Shown here piece after piece: positions 1 through 9,674 of a DNA stretch of 64,000 nt. The stretch is from Hymenobacter aquaticus. GTDB lineage: Bacteria; Bacteroidota; Bacteroidia; Cytophagales; Hymenobacteraceae. The stretch spans positions 124,001 through 188,000 of the forward strand of contig NZ_SRLC01000002.1 in the NCBI RefSeq assembly GCF_004765605.1. Direction: 5' to 3'. The translations under genes were made by a program, and so were the position numbers. Under the pieces are notes generated by a model that saw only the letters and a list, made by a program, of their open reading frames with translations, was not told where the DNA came from and made no database searches. Every line of letters starts with the position of its first letter. The first letter of the stretch is position 1.

Positions 1-1790
1 GTCTCGTCCTGCTTGAAGCGCACGTACGTTTCCGAGCCCTGGGTCAGGAAAGGCGTCGGGGCGTTGAAAAAGCTGATCAGGCCGGTGGCCGCGTCCTGGC
101 TGACGAGCAGCGGGTGGGCAATGCGGGTCAGGAAAAACGACTGGTTGATGGTCAGCACAAACGAGTCTTCGCCCGTGCCGCTGGTGGTCTGGAAGTTCAC
201 GTCGGCGTTGGCCCCGGCCGACTGTTCGGCCCGCACCGCGCCGGCGAACGGCAGCACGTGGGCAAAGTCCCGCTCGTCTAGCTCGTTGGCAAAAAACGAC
301 GGTGCCTTGTAGCCCAGCCCGCCCCCAATGCGCGACGACAAGGCCGGGCTGAACTGCAGCAGGGCGCTGGCCCGGGGCAGCACGAAGGTGCCGTACTGGT
401 TGTGGTGGTCGAGGCGCAGGCCGGTTTGCAGCGTCAGCAAGGAAGTCGGCTTCCAGTCGTCCTGCACGAACACGCCCGGCGTCACGTAGTCGTAGGCGCG
501 CAGTTGGAGCTGCTCGGGGTGGCGGGGCCGGAAACTTTCGCCCGTGACGTTCAGCCCCGCTACCAGCGTGTGGTGGGCCCAGAGCAGCAGCTGGCTGGCC
601 TCGGAGTAGTAGGAAAGCTGGCGGGCGTCGAGGCCGGTGGTGTTGGTGCGGGCCGTGCGCCGGAAGTCGCTCAGGCTGCCCTTGAGCGTGAGCTGGTTGC
701 CGCTGGCGCGGGTGTAGTCGTAGCGCACCTCGCCGGTGTGCCGCCAGCTGGTGTTGTCGATGAAAAACTGGTGCTGGGCGTCGGGCTGGCCGTCGAGCAC
801 CTGCATGTCGCCGCCGCGGCGCTGCTCGTAGGTGCCGGTGTAGCCCACGATGAGCTTCTGGCTCGGGCTGGGGTAGTAGAACAGCCGCGGGTGCAGGGTG
901 AGGCCGCGCAGGCGGGGCAGGTCGGAGAAATCGTCCTGGTTCACGTCGACGGCCTGCTGCCGGGTGCCGCCGGCAAAAAACGTGTAGCCCAGCCGCTCGG
1001 AGCGGCCCGAGGCAAAGCCGTGGAGGTTGGTTTCCCGCAGGGTGCTCTGGTTGACCAGCACCGTGCGCTCGGGCCCGCTGCGCTGGGGCTCCCGCGACAC
1101 GAGGTTAATCATGCCGGCAATGGCCCCGCCCCCGTAGAGCGTGCTGGAAGCGCCCTTGATGAGCTCCACCTGCCGTAAATCGAGGGGCGGAATCTGCAGG
1201 ATGCCGAAGCTGCCCGCGTAGCCCCCGAACAGCGGCACCCCGTCGCGCAGCAGCTGGGTGTACTTGCCCGACAGGCCCTGAATCCGCAGGTCGGCGTTGC
1301 CGGTGGTAGCCGAGGTGGGCTGCACCTGAATGCCGGCCACGTCGCCGAGCAGGCTGGCAATGTTACCGGGCTTGAGGCCGCCTTCTTCCTGAACTTCCTC
1401 GGAGCCAATGACTTCGATACGGGTCGGCAGGTCCTCGATGCGGGAGTTGGTGCGGGTACTGGTCACCACGACTTCGCCCAGCTCGGCCGGGGCCGGGGCC
1501 AGCAGCACCAGCCGCTCGGCGCCGGCCGGCTGGGGCAGCACCAGCCGCAGCCGCCGGGGCTGGTAGCCCAGCAGCGAGAATACCACCGTGGTGCTGCCCG
1601 CCGGCAGGTTGCGCAGCACTACGTGGCCGGCGGCATCGGCCGCGCCGCCGGTGCGGGCCGCCGGTACCACGGCCGTGGTACCGGCCAGGGGCTGGCGCGT
1701 CAGGCTGTCGAGCACCACCGCCCGCAGGTCGGCCTGGGCCTGGGCCGCCAGGCTGAGCAGCAGCAGAAAACTCGTGAGAAGAAGGCGCAT
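1..1790 (-). CDS. TonB-dependent outer-membrane receptor (C-terminus beyond window)
   Basis: Outer-membrane active-transport channel for an unidentified ligand, energised by TonB. Reading from the ATG complementary to 1788-1790, the frame stays open to the window edge (about 596 residues). It starts with a signal peptide (MRLLLTSFLLLLSLAAQAQA), then a carboxypeptidase-regulatory-like beta-sandwich (about residues 20-100, with FSLLGYQPRRL), then a TonB plug with LGEVVVTSTRTNSRIEDLPT and VELIKGASSTLYGGGAIAG, followed by beta-barrel sequence. The plug resembles BtuB/CirA/FepA-type receptors rather than SusC. The gene is divergent from the heme oxygenase gene, so heme or siderophore uptake is conceivable, but nothing in the sequence fixes the ligand. 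The stop codon lies outside the window. Confidence 0.9.
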   Translation of the reverse strand, partial: MRLLLTSFLLLLSLAAQAQADLRAVVLDSLTRQPLAGTTAVVPAARTGGAADAAGHVVLRNLPAGSTTVVFSLLGYQPRRLRLVLPQPAGAERLVLLAPAPAELGEVVVTSTRTNSRIEDLPTRIEVIGSEEVQEEGGLKPGNIASLLGDVAGIQVQPTSATTGNADLRIQGLSGKYTQLLRDGVPLFGGYAGSFGILQIPPLDLRQVELIKGASSTLYGGGAIAGMINLVSREPQRSGPERTVLVNQSTLRETNLHGFASGRSERLGYTFFAGGTRQQAVDVNQDDFSDLPRLRGLTLHPRLFYYPSPSQKLIVGYTGTYEQRRGGDMQVLDGQPDAQHQFFIDNTSWRHTGEVRYDYTRASGNQLTLKGSLSDFRRTARTNTTGLDARQLSYYSEASQLLLWAHHTLVAGLNVTGESFRPRHPEQLQLRAYDYVTPGVFVQDDWKPTSLLTLQTGLRLDHHNQYGTFVLPRASALLQFSPALSSRIGGGLGYKAPSFFANELDERDFAHVLPFAGAVRAEQSAGANADVNFQTTSGTGEDSFVLTINQSFFLTRIAHPLLVSQDAATGLISFFNAPTPFLTQGSETYVRFKQDE

Positions 1791-1950
1791 AAAGCAGGGT
1801 AGAAGCAAACCAAGGCACAAAAAATGGCAATGAATCTGAAGATTGTCTGGGGCCCCAACCCGGGAACCCCGCCGACGCTGTTGCCTTTTATTCAGGAAGA
1901 CCTATGTTCTGATTGAACTCGGCGGGGCAAAAAAACCGTTGTTGTTCCTT

Positions 1951-1958
1951 TATCTTTA
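1951..1958 (+). promoter_or_regulatory. Weak -7 promoter candidate for the heme oxygenase/phytochrome operon
   Basis: TATCTTTA matches seven of eight positions of the Bacteroidetes -7 consensus TAnnTTTG, 25 bp before the heme oxygenase ATG in the divergent intergenic region. I see no well-spaced TTG -33 element, so support is weak. Confidence 0.3.
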
Positions 1959-1982
1959 CCTGTCTTACCCCGACCGTCCCGT

Positions 1983-2549
1983 ATGCCGCCTACGCTTCCC
2001 CATCCGGCCATTCTGCAACAGTTGCGCGCCGAAACCCGGCCCTACCACGATGCGCTGGAACAGAACGAGTTCAACCAGGCCATCCGGGACGGCCGCATCA
2101 CCACGGGCATTACGCACCGGTTTCTGGCCAAGCTCTACGGTTTTCTGGTGCCCTACGAAGCCCGCCTGCGCCAGCAGCCGCTGGGCCCCGAGTGGCACGT
2201 GGGGCAGCGGCAGCGGGCCCACCTGATTCCGGCCGATTTGGGCGTGGCCGCCACCGAGTTGCCGTTGTGCGCGGCCCTGCCCAAGCTCGACACCTGGCCC
2301 CAACTGTTGGGCTCGATGTACGTACTGGAAGGCTCCACGCTGGGTGGGCAGGTGCTGGCCCGGCAGCTGGCCAACGCGGGAATTGCGGGCCGCGCCTACT
2401 TCACTGGCAATGGGGAGCAGACCGGCCCGCTCTGGAAAAGCTTCTGCCAGCTGCTGGCCGCGGCCACTACCGACGACAACCAAGCCGAAATCGTGGCCTC
2501 GGCCGCTTCTACCTTTCAAACCCTGCACGCGTGGATCGAGAAACCGTAA
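1983..2549 (+). CDS. bphO: Biliverdin-producing heme oxygenase
   Basis: Cytoplasmic enzyme that opens heme to biliverdin, CO and Fe2+. At 188 residues it has the usual length for bacterial heme oxygenases. His22 in ETRPYHDALE fits the proximal heme-ligating His, and LGSMYVLEGSTLGGQVL (about residues 109-125) is the distal-helix signature. Its stop codon overlaps the start of the bacteriophytochrome gene by 19 bp, the classic bphO-bphP arrangement in which the oxygenase supplies the phytochrome chromophore. The ATG at 1983 gives a normal N-terminus. A role in iron release from heme is an alternative, but translational coupling to bphP favours chromophore synthesis. Confidence 0.93.
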   Translation: MPPTLPHPAILQQLRAETRPYHDALEQNEFNQAIRDGRITTGITHRFLAKLYGFLVPYEARLRQQPLGPEWHVGQRQRAHLIPADLGVAATELPLCAALPKLDTWPQLLGSMYVLEGSTLGGQVLARQLANAGIAGRAYFTGNGEQTGPLWKSFCQLLAAATTDDNQAEIVASAASTFQTLHAWIEKP

Positions 2550-4846
2550 TCTACAGCGACGAGAGCCTGCTGAATGCCCCCGTTACCCTCACCAACTGCG
2601 ACCGGGAGCCGATTCACATTCCCGGCTCGGTGCAGCCCTACGGCTTTCTGCTGTGCCTGAGCCCCGAAACCCGGCGCGTGGTGCACGCCAGCGAAAACAC
2701 GCTGGTCCTCATTGGTATAGCGGCCGAAGATTTGGTGGGCCAGGGCCTGGACAAGGTACTGGACGCGGCTACTGTTGCGGAAGTAGAAGCCCTGCTGCCC
2801 ACCCTGACCGAAACGGCCAAGCTGCTGGGGGCCCGCCTGGGGTTGGTGGCCGGGCAGCCGTTCTACAAGATTATTCTGCACCGCCACGACGAGCTGCTGT
2901 GGCTGGAGTTTGAGCCCGTGGCCGAAACGGCGGTCAGCGCCGTGGATTTGCCCTCGCTGAACCTGGCTTTGGGCCAGATGCTGGGCGCCTCCTCCGTGGC
3001 CGAGTTCTGCCAGCTGGCCGTGGATCAGGTGCGCGACATCACCGGCTTCGACCGGGTGCTGATGTACAAGTTTGTGGAAGATGCCAGCGGCGAAGTGGTG
3101 GCCGAAGCCAAGCGCGCCGACCTGGAGCCCTTCATGGGCCTGCACTATCCCGCCACCGACATTCCGCAGCAGGCCCGGGCCATGTACCTCAAAAACTGGC
3201 TCCGCTTTATTCCCAACGTCAGCTACGAGCCGGCCAAGCTCGTGCCGGTGCTGCACCCGAAGGCCCAGCGCCCGCCCGACATGACCTACGCCGTGCTGCG
3301 CAGCGTGTCGCCGATTCATCTGGAATACATGCGCAACATGGGCGTGGCGGCTACCATGACTATTTCCGTCATCCAGGAAGGCGTGCTCTGGGGCCTGATT
3401 ACCTGCCACCACATGACTCCGCGCCTGGTCAGCTATGAGCTGCGCGAGCTGTGCCTGTTTCTGGGCAAAACTTTCTCGGCCCTGCTCAAAACCAAGCAGC
3501 AGCAGGACGAGCAGGCCTACCGCCTGCACATCCGCGACACCCAGGTGCGGATTTTTGAGCTGGTGGGGCAGCACAGCAACTTCGTGGAAGGCCTCTACCA
3601 GCGTATGCCCACCATCCGCGACGCCTTCAGCTGCGGCGGGTCAGCCATCTGCTTCGAGGGCGACATTATTACCCTGGGCATCACGCCCACCCAGGAGCAG
3701 ATCCGGGAGCTGATTCAGTGGCTGAAGGAAAACGTGCGGGACGACGTGTTCTACACCGATTCCTACGTGAAGCACAACCCCGAGGGCCTGGCTATTCGCG
3801 GGGTGGCCAGCGGCTTTATTGCCATTTCCCTGGCCCAGGAATCCGGCGACTACATCATCTGGTTCCGGCCCGAGCAGATTCAGACCGTGACCTGGGCCGG
3901 CAAAACCCAGAAGGCCGAAGTGTTGCAGGACGGGCAGCTCAAACTCTCGCCCCGCCAGTCGTTTGAGGCCTGGGCCCAGACGGTGGTCAACACCTCGGCG
4001 CCCTGGCTGCCGATGGAAGTGGCGGCGGCCAAGGAAATTCGCCTGCACCTCTCGGATGTGCGCCTGAAGGTGTTCAACGAGCTCCAGACCCGGGCCGTCA
4101 GCCTGGCGCGCCTGAACTCGGAGCTGGAGCGCAGCAACTCCGAGCTGGACTCCTTTGCCTACGTGGCCTCCCACGATTTGAAGGAGCCCCTGCGCGGCAT
4201 TCACAACTACAGCTTATTCCTGCTCGAAGACTACGCCGACAAGCTCGACTCGGAAGGCGTGGGCCGCCTCCAAACCCTGGTGCGCCTGAGCCAGCGCATG
4301 GAGTCCCTGATTGAGTCTTTGCTGCAGCTCAGCCGCGTGGGCCGCCAGGACCTGACGGTGCAGGAAACCAACGTGCAGGAGTTGGTGGAGGAAATCGTGG
4401 ACCTGCTGCACCCGCGCTTCGAGCAAACCGGCACCCACGTAACCATCGTGGGCGCGCTGCCCACCTTCCGCTGCGACCTGGTGCGGGTGCGGGAAGTGTT
4501 TCACAACCTGCTCACCAACGCCATGCGCTACAGCAACCACGCCGAAAAGCAAATTCGCGTGGGACTGGCCCCGGCCGGCGTGCTGGGGCCGAAAGGCAGC
4601 GGCAGTCCCGACGATTTTTACGTGTTTTACGTTCAAGATGATGGCATCGGTATCGAGCCGCGCCACCACGAAGCCATCTTCAAGATTTTCAAGCGCCTGC
4701 ACGCCCAGGACAAGTACGGCGGTGGTACGGGCGCGGGCCTGGCCATTGCCCGCAAAATGGTTGAAAAGCAGGACGGCGAACTGTGGGTTGACTCTGCGCT
4801 GGGGCAAGGGGCCACGTTCTATTTCTCCATCTCTAAGCACCTCTAA
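2531..4846 (+). CDS. bphP: Bacteriophytochrome sensor histidine kinase
   Basis: Red/far-red photoreceptor kinase of 771 residues. Order: PAS (about 20-125) with Cys23 in LTNCDREPIHIPGS, the expected biliverdin attachment site; GAF (about 140-310) with Asp210 in the PATDIPQQAR motif and the chromophore-pocket His in SPIHLEYMRNMG; PHY (about 320-500) with the tongue motif PRQSFEAW; HisKA with His548 in SFAYVASHDLKEPLRG; then HATPase with DDGIGI and GGGTGAGLAIA. The frame extends upstream to 1913, but that part overlaps bphO and is not phytochrome-like. The GTG at 2531, inside the end of bphO, places Cys23 at the usual position. Downstream genes start immediately, so this is one operon with its partner regulators. 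Confidence 0.94.
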   Translation: MDRETVIYSDESLLNAPVTLTNCDREPIHIPGSVQPYGFLLCLSPETRRVVHASENTLVLIGIAAEDLVGQGLDKVLDAATVAEVEALLPTLTETAKLLGARLGLVAGQPFYKIILHRHDELLWLEFEPVAETAVSAVDLPSLNLALGQMLGASSVAEFCQLAVDQVRDITGFDRVLMYKFVEDASGEVVAEAKRADLEPFMGLHYPATDIPQQARAMYLKNWLRFIPNVSYEPAKLVPVLHPKAQRPPDMTYAVLRSVSPIHLEYMRNMGVAATMTISVIQEGVLWGLITCHHMTPRLVSYELRELCLFLGKTFSALLKTKQQQDEQAYRLHIRDTQVRIFELVGQHSNFVEGLYQRMPTIRDAFSCGGSAICFEGDIITLGITPTQEQIRELIQWLKENVRDDVFYTDSYVKHNPEGLAIRGVASGFIAISLAQESGDYIIWFRPEQIQTVTWAGKTQKAEVLQDGQLKLSPRQSFEAWAQTVVNTSAPWLPMEVAAAKEIRLHLSDVRLKVFNELQTRAVSLARLNSELERSNSELDSFAYVASHDLKEPLRGIHNYSLFLLEDYADKLDSEGVGRLQTLVRLSQRMESLIESLLQLSRVGRQDLTVQETNVQELVEEIVDLLHPRFEQTGTHVTIVGALPTFRCDLVRVREVFHNLLTNAMRYSNHAEKQIRVGLAPAGVLGPKGSGSPDDFYVFYVQDDGIGIEPRHHEAIFKIFKRLHAQDKYGGGTGAGLAIARKMVEKQDGELWVDSALGQGATFYFSISKHL

Positions 4847-5293
4847 GTGATAGTCTCAACTCACAAGCCCATTCTGGTAGTGGAAGACAGCGTGGAAGAC
4901 TTCACGGCGCTGGGCCGAGCCTTCCGCAAGCATGCCCTGCCCAACCAGCTGCTGCGCTGCGAAGACGGCGACCAGGCCCTGGAGTATCTGCTGGGCTATG
5001 GCAAGCACGCCAACTGGCCCCAGCAGCTGCCCGCCTTCGTGCTGCTCGACCTGAACCTGCCCGGCACCGACGGCCGCACCGTGCTCGAAACCCTGAAGCG
5101 CGACGCCCGGTTGCAGTCCATTCCGGTGATTATCTTCAGCACGTCCACCAACAACCGCGACATTGAGGACTGCTACCGGCTGGGGGCCAACAGCTACCTG
5201 ACCAAGCCGATTGAGTACGCCGCCCTGGAAGAAAAAACCCGGCTGCTGGTGCGCTACTGGCTCAATACCTCGGAATTACCCTTGACGAATTAG
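4847..5293 (+). CDS. Single-domain response regulator (Rcp1/BphR type)
   Basis: CheY-like receiver of 148 residues with no output domain, the likely phosphate acceptor for the bacteriophytochrome. The GTG start directly abuts the bphP stop codon. ILVVEDSVEDF supplies the acidic pocket, Asp68 in FVLLDLNLPGTDGR is the phospho-acceptor, and Lys120 in YLTKPIE is the conserved Lys. Receivers of this Rcp1 family often sit beside phytochromes and lack DNA-binding domains. Its target is unknown. Transfer of the phosphate on to the next gene product is possible but only inferred from adjacency. Confidence 0.9.
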   Translation: MIVSTHKPILVVEDSVEDFTALGRAFRKHALPNQLLRCEDGDQALEYLLGYGKHANWPQQLPAFVLLDLNLPGTDGRTVLETLKRDARLQSIPVIIFSTSTNNRDIEDCYRLGANSYLTKPIEYAALEEKTRLLVRYWLNTSELPLTN

Positions 5294-5305
5294 GTTCTGG
5301 CGCGC

Positions 5306-6577
5306 GTGAAAAAAATCCTTCTCGTTGACGACAACGAGCATGACCGGATGTTGTGCCGGCGCTTCCTGGGCAAGCAGATAGGGCACGAGCGGCTGGAGAT
5401 ATTCGAAGCGACTTCCGGCGAGGAGGGTATTGCGCAGTTCCGGCGCGTGCGACCCGACTGCGTGCTGCTCGACCACAACCTGCTCGACACCGACGGACTG
5501 ACCCTGCTGCAGGATCTGCGGGCGCTGAGCCCGCCCGATGCCCTGTGCGTGGTCATGATTACGGGCGGCGGCAGCGAGGAGCTGGCCGTGCGCGCCCTCA
5601 ACAACGGCGCCCTCGACTACTTGGTCAAAGGCCGCTTCGACCAGGAGCTGCTGTGCAAAACGGTGCTGCACGCCATTGAGAAAAACGAGTGGCGCCAGTA
5701 CGTGGGCCGCTACCACGGGCAGCTCCAAACCGTGAACCAGCAGCTGCGCGAGTCGCTGGACGAGCTTACCGAAGCCCGCCAGCAGGTGCAGCAAACCAAC
5801 GCCCAGCTGCTGGCGGCCAACCAGGAAGTGGAGGCCCGCAACAAGGAGCTGGCCCGCACCAACCGCGACCTGGACAACTTCGTGTACGCCGCGTCCCACG
5901 ATTTGAAGCAGCCCATCAACAACCTGCGGGGCCTGTTTGATGAGCTGCGCCGCACCGCCACCTTCGACGACCCCGAGGAAGCCCAGGTGCTGCGCCTGGT
6001 CGACGAATCGTTGCGCGACCTGACCACGACCGTCACCGATCTGTCGGCCGTGGTGCAGGTCGACCGGGCCCCGGGCGAGGAAAACACCGAGCCCGTGCTG
6101 CTGGCCGACCTCACCGCCGACGTGCTCCAGACCCTGCGCCCCCAGCTGCTCAGCGCCCAGGGCACCGTGCGCACCTGCTTCGACCAGCTGCCGGAAGTAG
6201 TGGCCGTGCGCACCAGTCTGCGCACGATTCTGCTGAACCTGCTGGCCAACGCCGTGAAATACCGGCAGCCCGAGCGGCCCCCGCGCATCACGCTGCGCAG
6301 CCGCCTGGCCGACAACCAGGCGGTGCTGGAAGTGCAGGACAACGGCCTGGGCATCGACCTGGAGCGGAACGGCGCGGAGCTGTTTCACCTGTTTCGGCGC
6401 TTCCACCCCGAGGCCGGGGAAGGCACCGGCGTGGGCTTGTTTCTGGTTAACCGCCTGGTGCAGGCGCAGGGGGGCCACATCGAGGTCGAAAGCACCCTGG
6501 GCGAGGGAACCACGTTCCGGATCTTTCTAAACCAGGCTGGCAGATCCTCCCCGCTGGTCCTTACTCAACGCAAGTAG
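5306..6577 (+). CDS. Receiver-histidine kinase hybrid
   Basis: Protein of 423 residues with the receiver first and the kinase second. The receiver (about 1-125) has LLVDDNEHD, phospho-acceptor Asp56 in CVLLDHNLLDTDG and the Lys in DYLVKGRF. A Gln/Glu-rich coiled coil (about 135-190) leads to HisKA with His198 in YAASHDLKQPINN, then an ATPase domain with LLANAVKY, DNGLGID and GTGVGLFLV. No membrane segment or DNA-binding domain is seen. GTG start, 12 bp after the preceding regulator, so it should be co-transcribed with bphOP. It may act as a phosphorelay node in the light response (inference). Its 3' end overlaps the convergent ABC permease gene by 13 bp. Confidence 0.88.
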   Translation: MKKILLVDDNEHDRMLCRRFLGKQIGHERLEIFEATSGEEGIAQFRRVRPDCVLLDHNLLDTDGLTLLQDLRALSPPDALCVVMITGGGSEELAVRALNNGALDYLVKGRFDQELLCKTVLHAIEKNEWRQYVGRYHGQLQTVNQQLRESLDELTEARQQVQQTNAQLLAANQEVEARNKELARTNRDLDNFVYAASHDLKQPINNLRGLFDELRRTATFDDPEEAQVLRLVDESLRDLTTTVTDLSAVVQVDRAPGEENTEPVLLADLTADVLQTLRPQLLSAQGTVRTCFDQLPEVVAVRTSLRTILLNLLANAVKYRQPERPPRITLRSRLADNQAVLEVQDNGLGIDLERNGAELFHLFRRFHPEAGEGTGVGLFLVNRLVQAQGGHIEVESTLGEGTTFRIFLNQAGRSSPLVLTQRK

Positions 6578-8120
6578 CGGCTCAGCTGCGAAATGGAGGT
6601 GATGCCCAGCTGCCGGGCCTGCTGCTGCCGCATGAGCAGGGCGTAGGTGTTGTTGAAACCCAGCGGGGCCAGCCACTCCAGCCCGTAGCGCCGCCGAAAC
6701 TCCCGCTGCACGTAGCCGAACACGGCCGGCGGCCGGCCACCCAGCGAGTCGAGCACCGCCGCCGAGGGCTGCAGCAGCACCAGCAGGCCGGTGCCGGTGT
6801 ACTCCGGGTACAGGTCGATGGCGCCGGTGCGCAGGGCTTCGAAGCAGATGGTGGTGCCGCCCAGCCCGGTCTTGGTTTCCACCGCCAGGTTGGTGTTACC
6901 CCGAATCAGGGCGGCATACATTTCCAGCAGGATATACTGCTCGGCAAAAATCTTGGAGCCCAGCCGCACCACTGCCGCCCCCGGCGCGGCCGGCCGGGGC
7001 TGCCGCCACAAGCCGCGCCGGCGCAGAAAGGCGTGGGCTACGGCCCGCGGCTCCTGGTGCAGGTAGTCGACGCGGTAGTTCAGGTTGGTCATCACCGAGT
7101 CGGAAATCTGCCCGGCCAGCTGGGCCAGCACCGCCGTCAGCTCGGGGTGTTGCCGCAGCAGGGCCGGCCGCACCACCGGGGCCGCGTAGTAGGGCGGAAA
7201 CACGCGCCGGTCGTCGCGCAGCACCCGCAGGTCGTAGGCCCGGATGCGGCCGTCGGTGGAATAGCCGTCAATCAGGTCGACATCCTGGTGGCGGGCGGCT
7301 TCATACACCAGGGCCGGGGCCAGCACCACGCTGGGCAGGCGGCGCAGCCGGTACGCGGTTTTCAGGCCCGGCAGCCCATCGGCCCGGCCCACGAACTCGG
7401 GGCTGAAACCGGCCAGCAGCTTGCCCGTAGCGCGGGGCAGCAAGTACAGGCCACCCAGCAGCGGCAGCAACACCAAAAGCCCGGCACCCACGCGTATTAA
7501 GCGCCGGGCGCTCAGGCGCTGCAAGCCCGCCAGGGCCGCGTCGAAGCCCAGCGCCAGGGCGGCGGCGGGTAGGGCTCCGGCCAGAATCATCACCGGGTTG
7601 TTCAGGGCAATGCCGCCGAAGATGAACTCGCCCAGACCACCGGCCGCCACGTAGGCCGCCAGGGTCGCCACCCCCACATTGATGACCGTCGCCGTGCGGA
7701 TGCCGGCAAACACGACCGGCAGCGCCAGCGGCAGCTCCACGCGGCGCAGCACCTGCCCGTCGGTCAGGCCCAGGCCCCGGGCGGCTTCCACCACCGCCGG
7801 GCTCACGCCCTGAATACCGGCCAGCGTGTTGCGGATGATGGGCAGCAGCGAGTAGAGAAACAGCGCGAAAATGGCGGGCCGGGGCCCAATACCCAGCAGC
7901 GGAATCAGGAAGCCGAGCAGGGCAATGCTGGGCACGGTTTGCAGCGCGCCGGCCACGCCCAGCACGGCCGGGGCCCAGCGGGGGCGGCGGCTGAGCCATA
8001 GGCCCAGGGGCAGGCCCAGCAGCACCGCCAGCAGCAGCGAGGCCGCCGTGAGGCCAATGTGCTGCAAGGTTTGCTCGCCGAGCTTGCCGGCCTGGGTTTG
8101 CCAGAAGGTGAGCAGCTCGG

Positions 8121-8133
<13 letters not shown>
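6565..8133 (-). CDS. Osmolyte/choline-type ABC permease fused to a permuted substrate-binding domain
   Basis: Inner-membrane permease (about residues 1-215) with the EAA loop around 116-140 (VVEAARGLGLTDG), an extra membrane helix (about 214-232), then a periplasmic substrate-binding domain of the OpuC/OsmX/EgtU family. The two halves of the binding domain are swapped relative to those proteins: residues 240-375 hold what is normally the second half (AGFSPEFVGRADG, DGYSTDGRI, FPPYYAAPVVR), and 388-522 hold what is normally the first half (LGSKIFAEQYIL, YPEYTGTG, GFNNTYAL). The protein ends at ISQLSRYLR, where the canonical order would continue into the AGFSPEF segment. The downstream end of the ATPase gene overlaps its start by 13 bp. 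The substrate is probably a quaternary amine; it cannot be fixed from sequence. Confidence 0.88.
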
Positions 8134-9083
<950 letters not shown>

Positions 9084-9135
9084 GCGGCGGGGAAAGCGGG
9101 AAACGAAAGGTATCGGCTCAACAACCGCCAAGGTA

Positions 9136-9143
9136 TACTTTTG
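9136..9143 (+). promoter_or_regulatory. -7 promoter element just before the GNAT start codon
   Basis: TACTTTTG fits TAnnTTTG exactly and ends 4 bp before the ATG at 9148. If it is used, transcription would begin at or next to the start codon, giving a leaderless or nearly leaderless mRNA. Confidence 0.4.
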
Positions 9144-9147
9144 TGCT

Positions 9148-9669
9148 ATGAACCCGACCCTGACCACCGTTCCCGCCACGGCCGCCGATATTCCCGAGCT
9201 GGTTTCCTTCGTCAACAGCGTGTACCGGGGCGAAACCTCAAGGCAGGGCTGGACCACGGAAGCCCACCTGCTCGACGGCCCCCGCATCGACGCCGATGCC
9301 CTGGCCGAGATGCTGCAAGCCCCCGGGGCCGTGCTGCTGATGGGCCGCACCGAGGCCGGCGAGCTGGTGGGCTCGGTGTATTTGCAGTTGCAGGCCGAGG
9401 CTATGTACCTGGGCATGCTCTCGGTGCGGCCCACCCGGCAGGGCGGTGGCATCGGCCGGTTGTTGCTGGAAGCCGCCCACGCCCACGCCCGGGAGCTGGG
9501 CTGCACCCGCATGAAAATCACGGTAATAGCGGTGCGGCACGAGCTGCTGGCCTGGTACGAGCGGCAGGGCTACCAGCGCACCGGCGAAACCGTACCCTTC
9601 CCCACCGACCCGCGCTTCGGCATTCCGCGCCAGCCCCTGACGCTGCTGGTGCTGGAAAAGCCGCTGTAG
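9148..9669 (+). CDS. GNAT-family N-acetyltransferase
   Basis: Soluble acyl-CoA-dependent acetyltransferase of 173 residues; substrate unknown. The GNAT core is clear: YLGMLSVRPTRQGGGIGRLL is strand 4 plus the acetyl-CoA pyrophosphate loop (Q/R-x-x-G-x-G/A type, here RQGGGIGR), followed by AHARELGCTRMKI and WYERQGYQRTGE near the C-terminus. The frame is open further upstream to 9037, but MNPTLTTVPATAADIPEL gives the usual GNAT N-terminus and follows a -7 promoter motif. It is divergent from the ABC ATPase gene and convergent with the TPR kinase-like gene, only 5 bp away, with no terminator between them. Confidence 0.88.
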   Translation: MNPTLTTVPATAADIPELVSFVNSVYRGETSRQGWTTEAHLLDGPRIDADALAEMLQAPGAVLLMGRTEAGELVGSVYLQLQAEAMYLGMLSVRPTRQGGGIGRLLLEAAHAHARELGCTRMKITVIAVRHELLAWYERQGYQRTGETVPFPTDPRFGIPRQPLTLLVLEKPL

Positions 9670-9674
9670 CCGCG

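Noticed and set aside
1913..2530. N-terminal extension of the bacteriophytochrome frame
   Set aside because: It overlaps the complete heme oxygenase gene in another frame and has no family similarity; GTG 2531 gives the normal phytochrome N-terminus.
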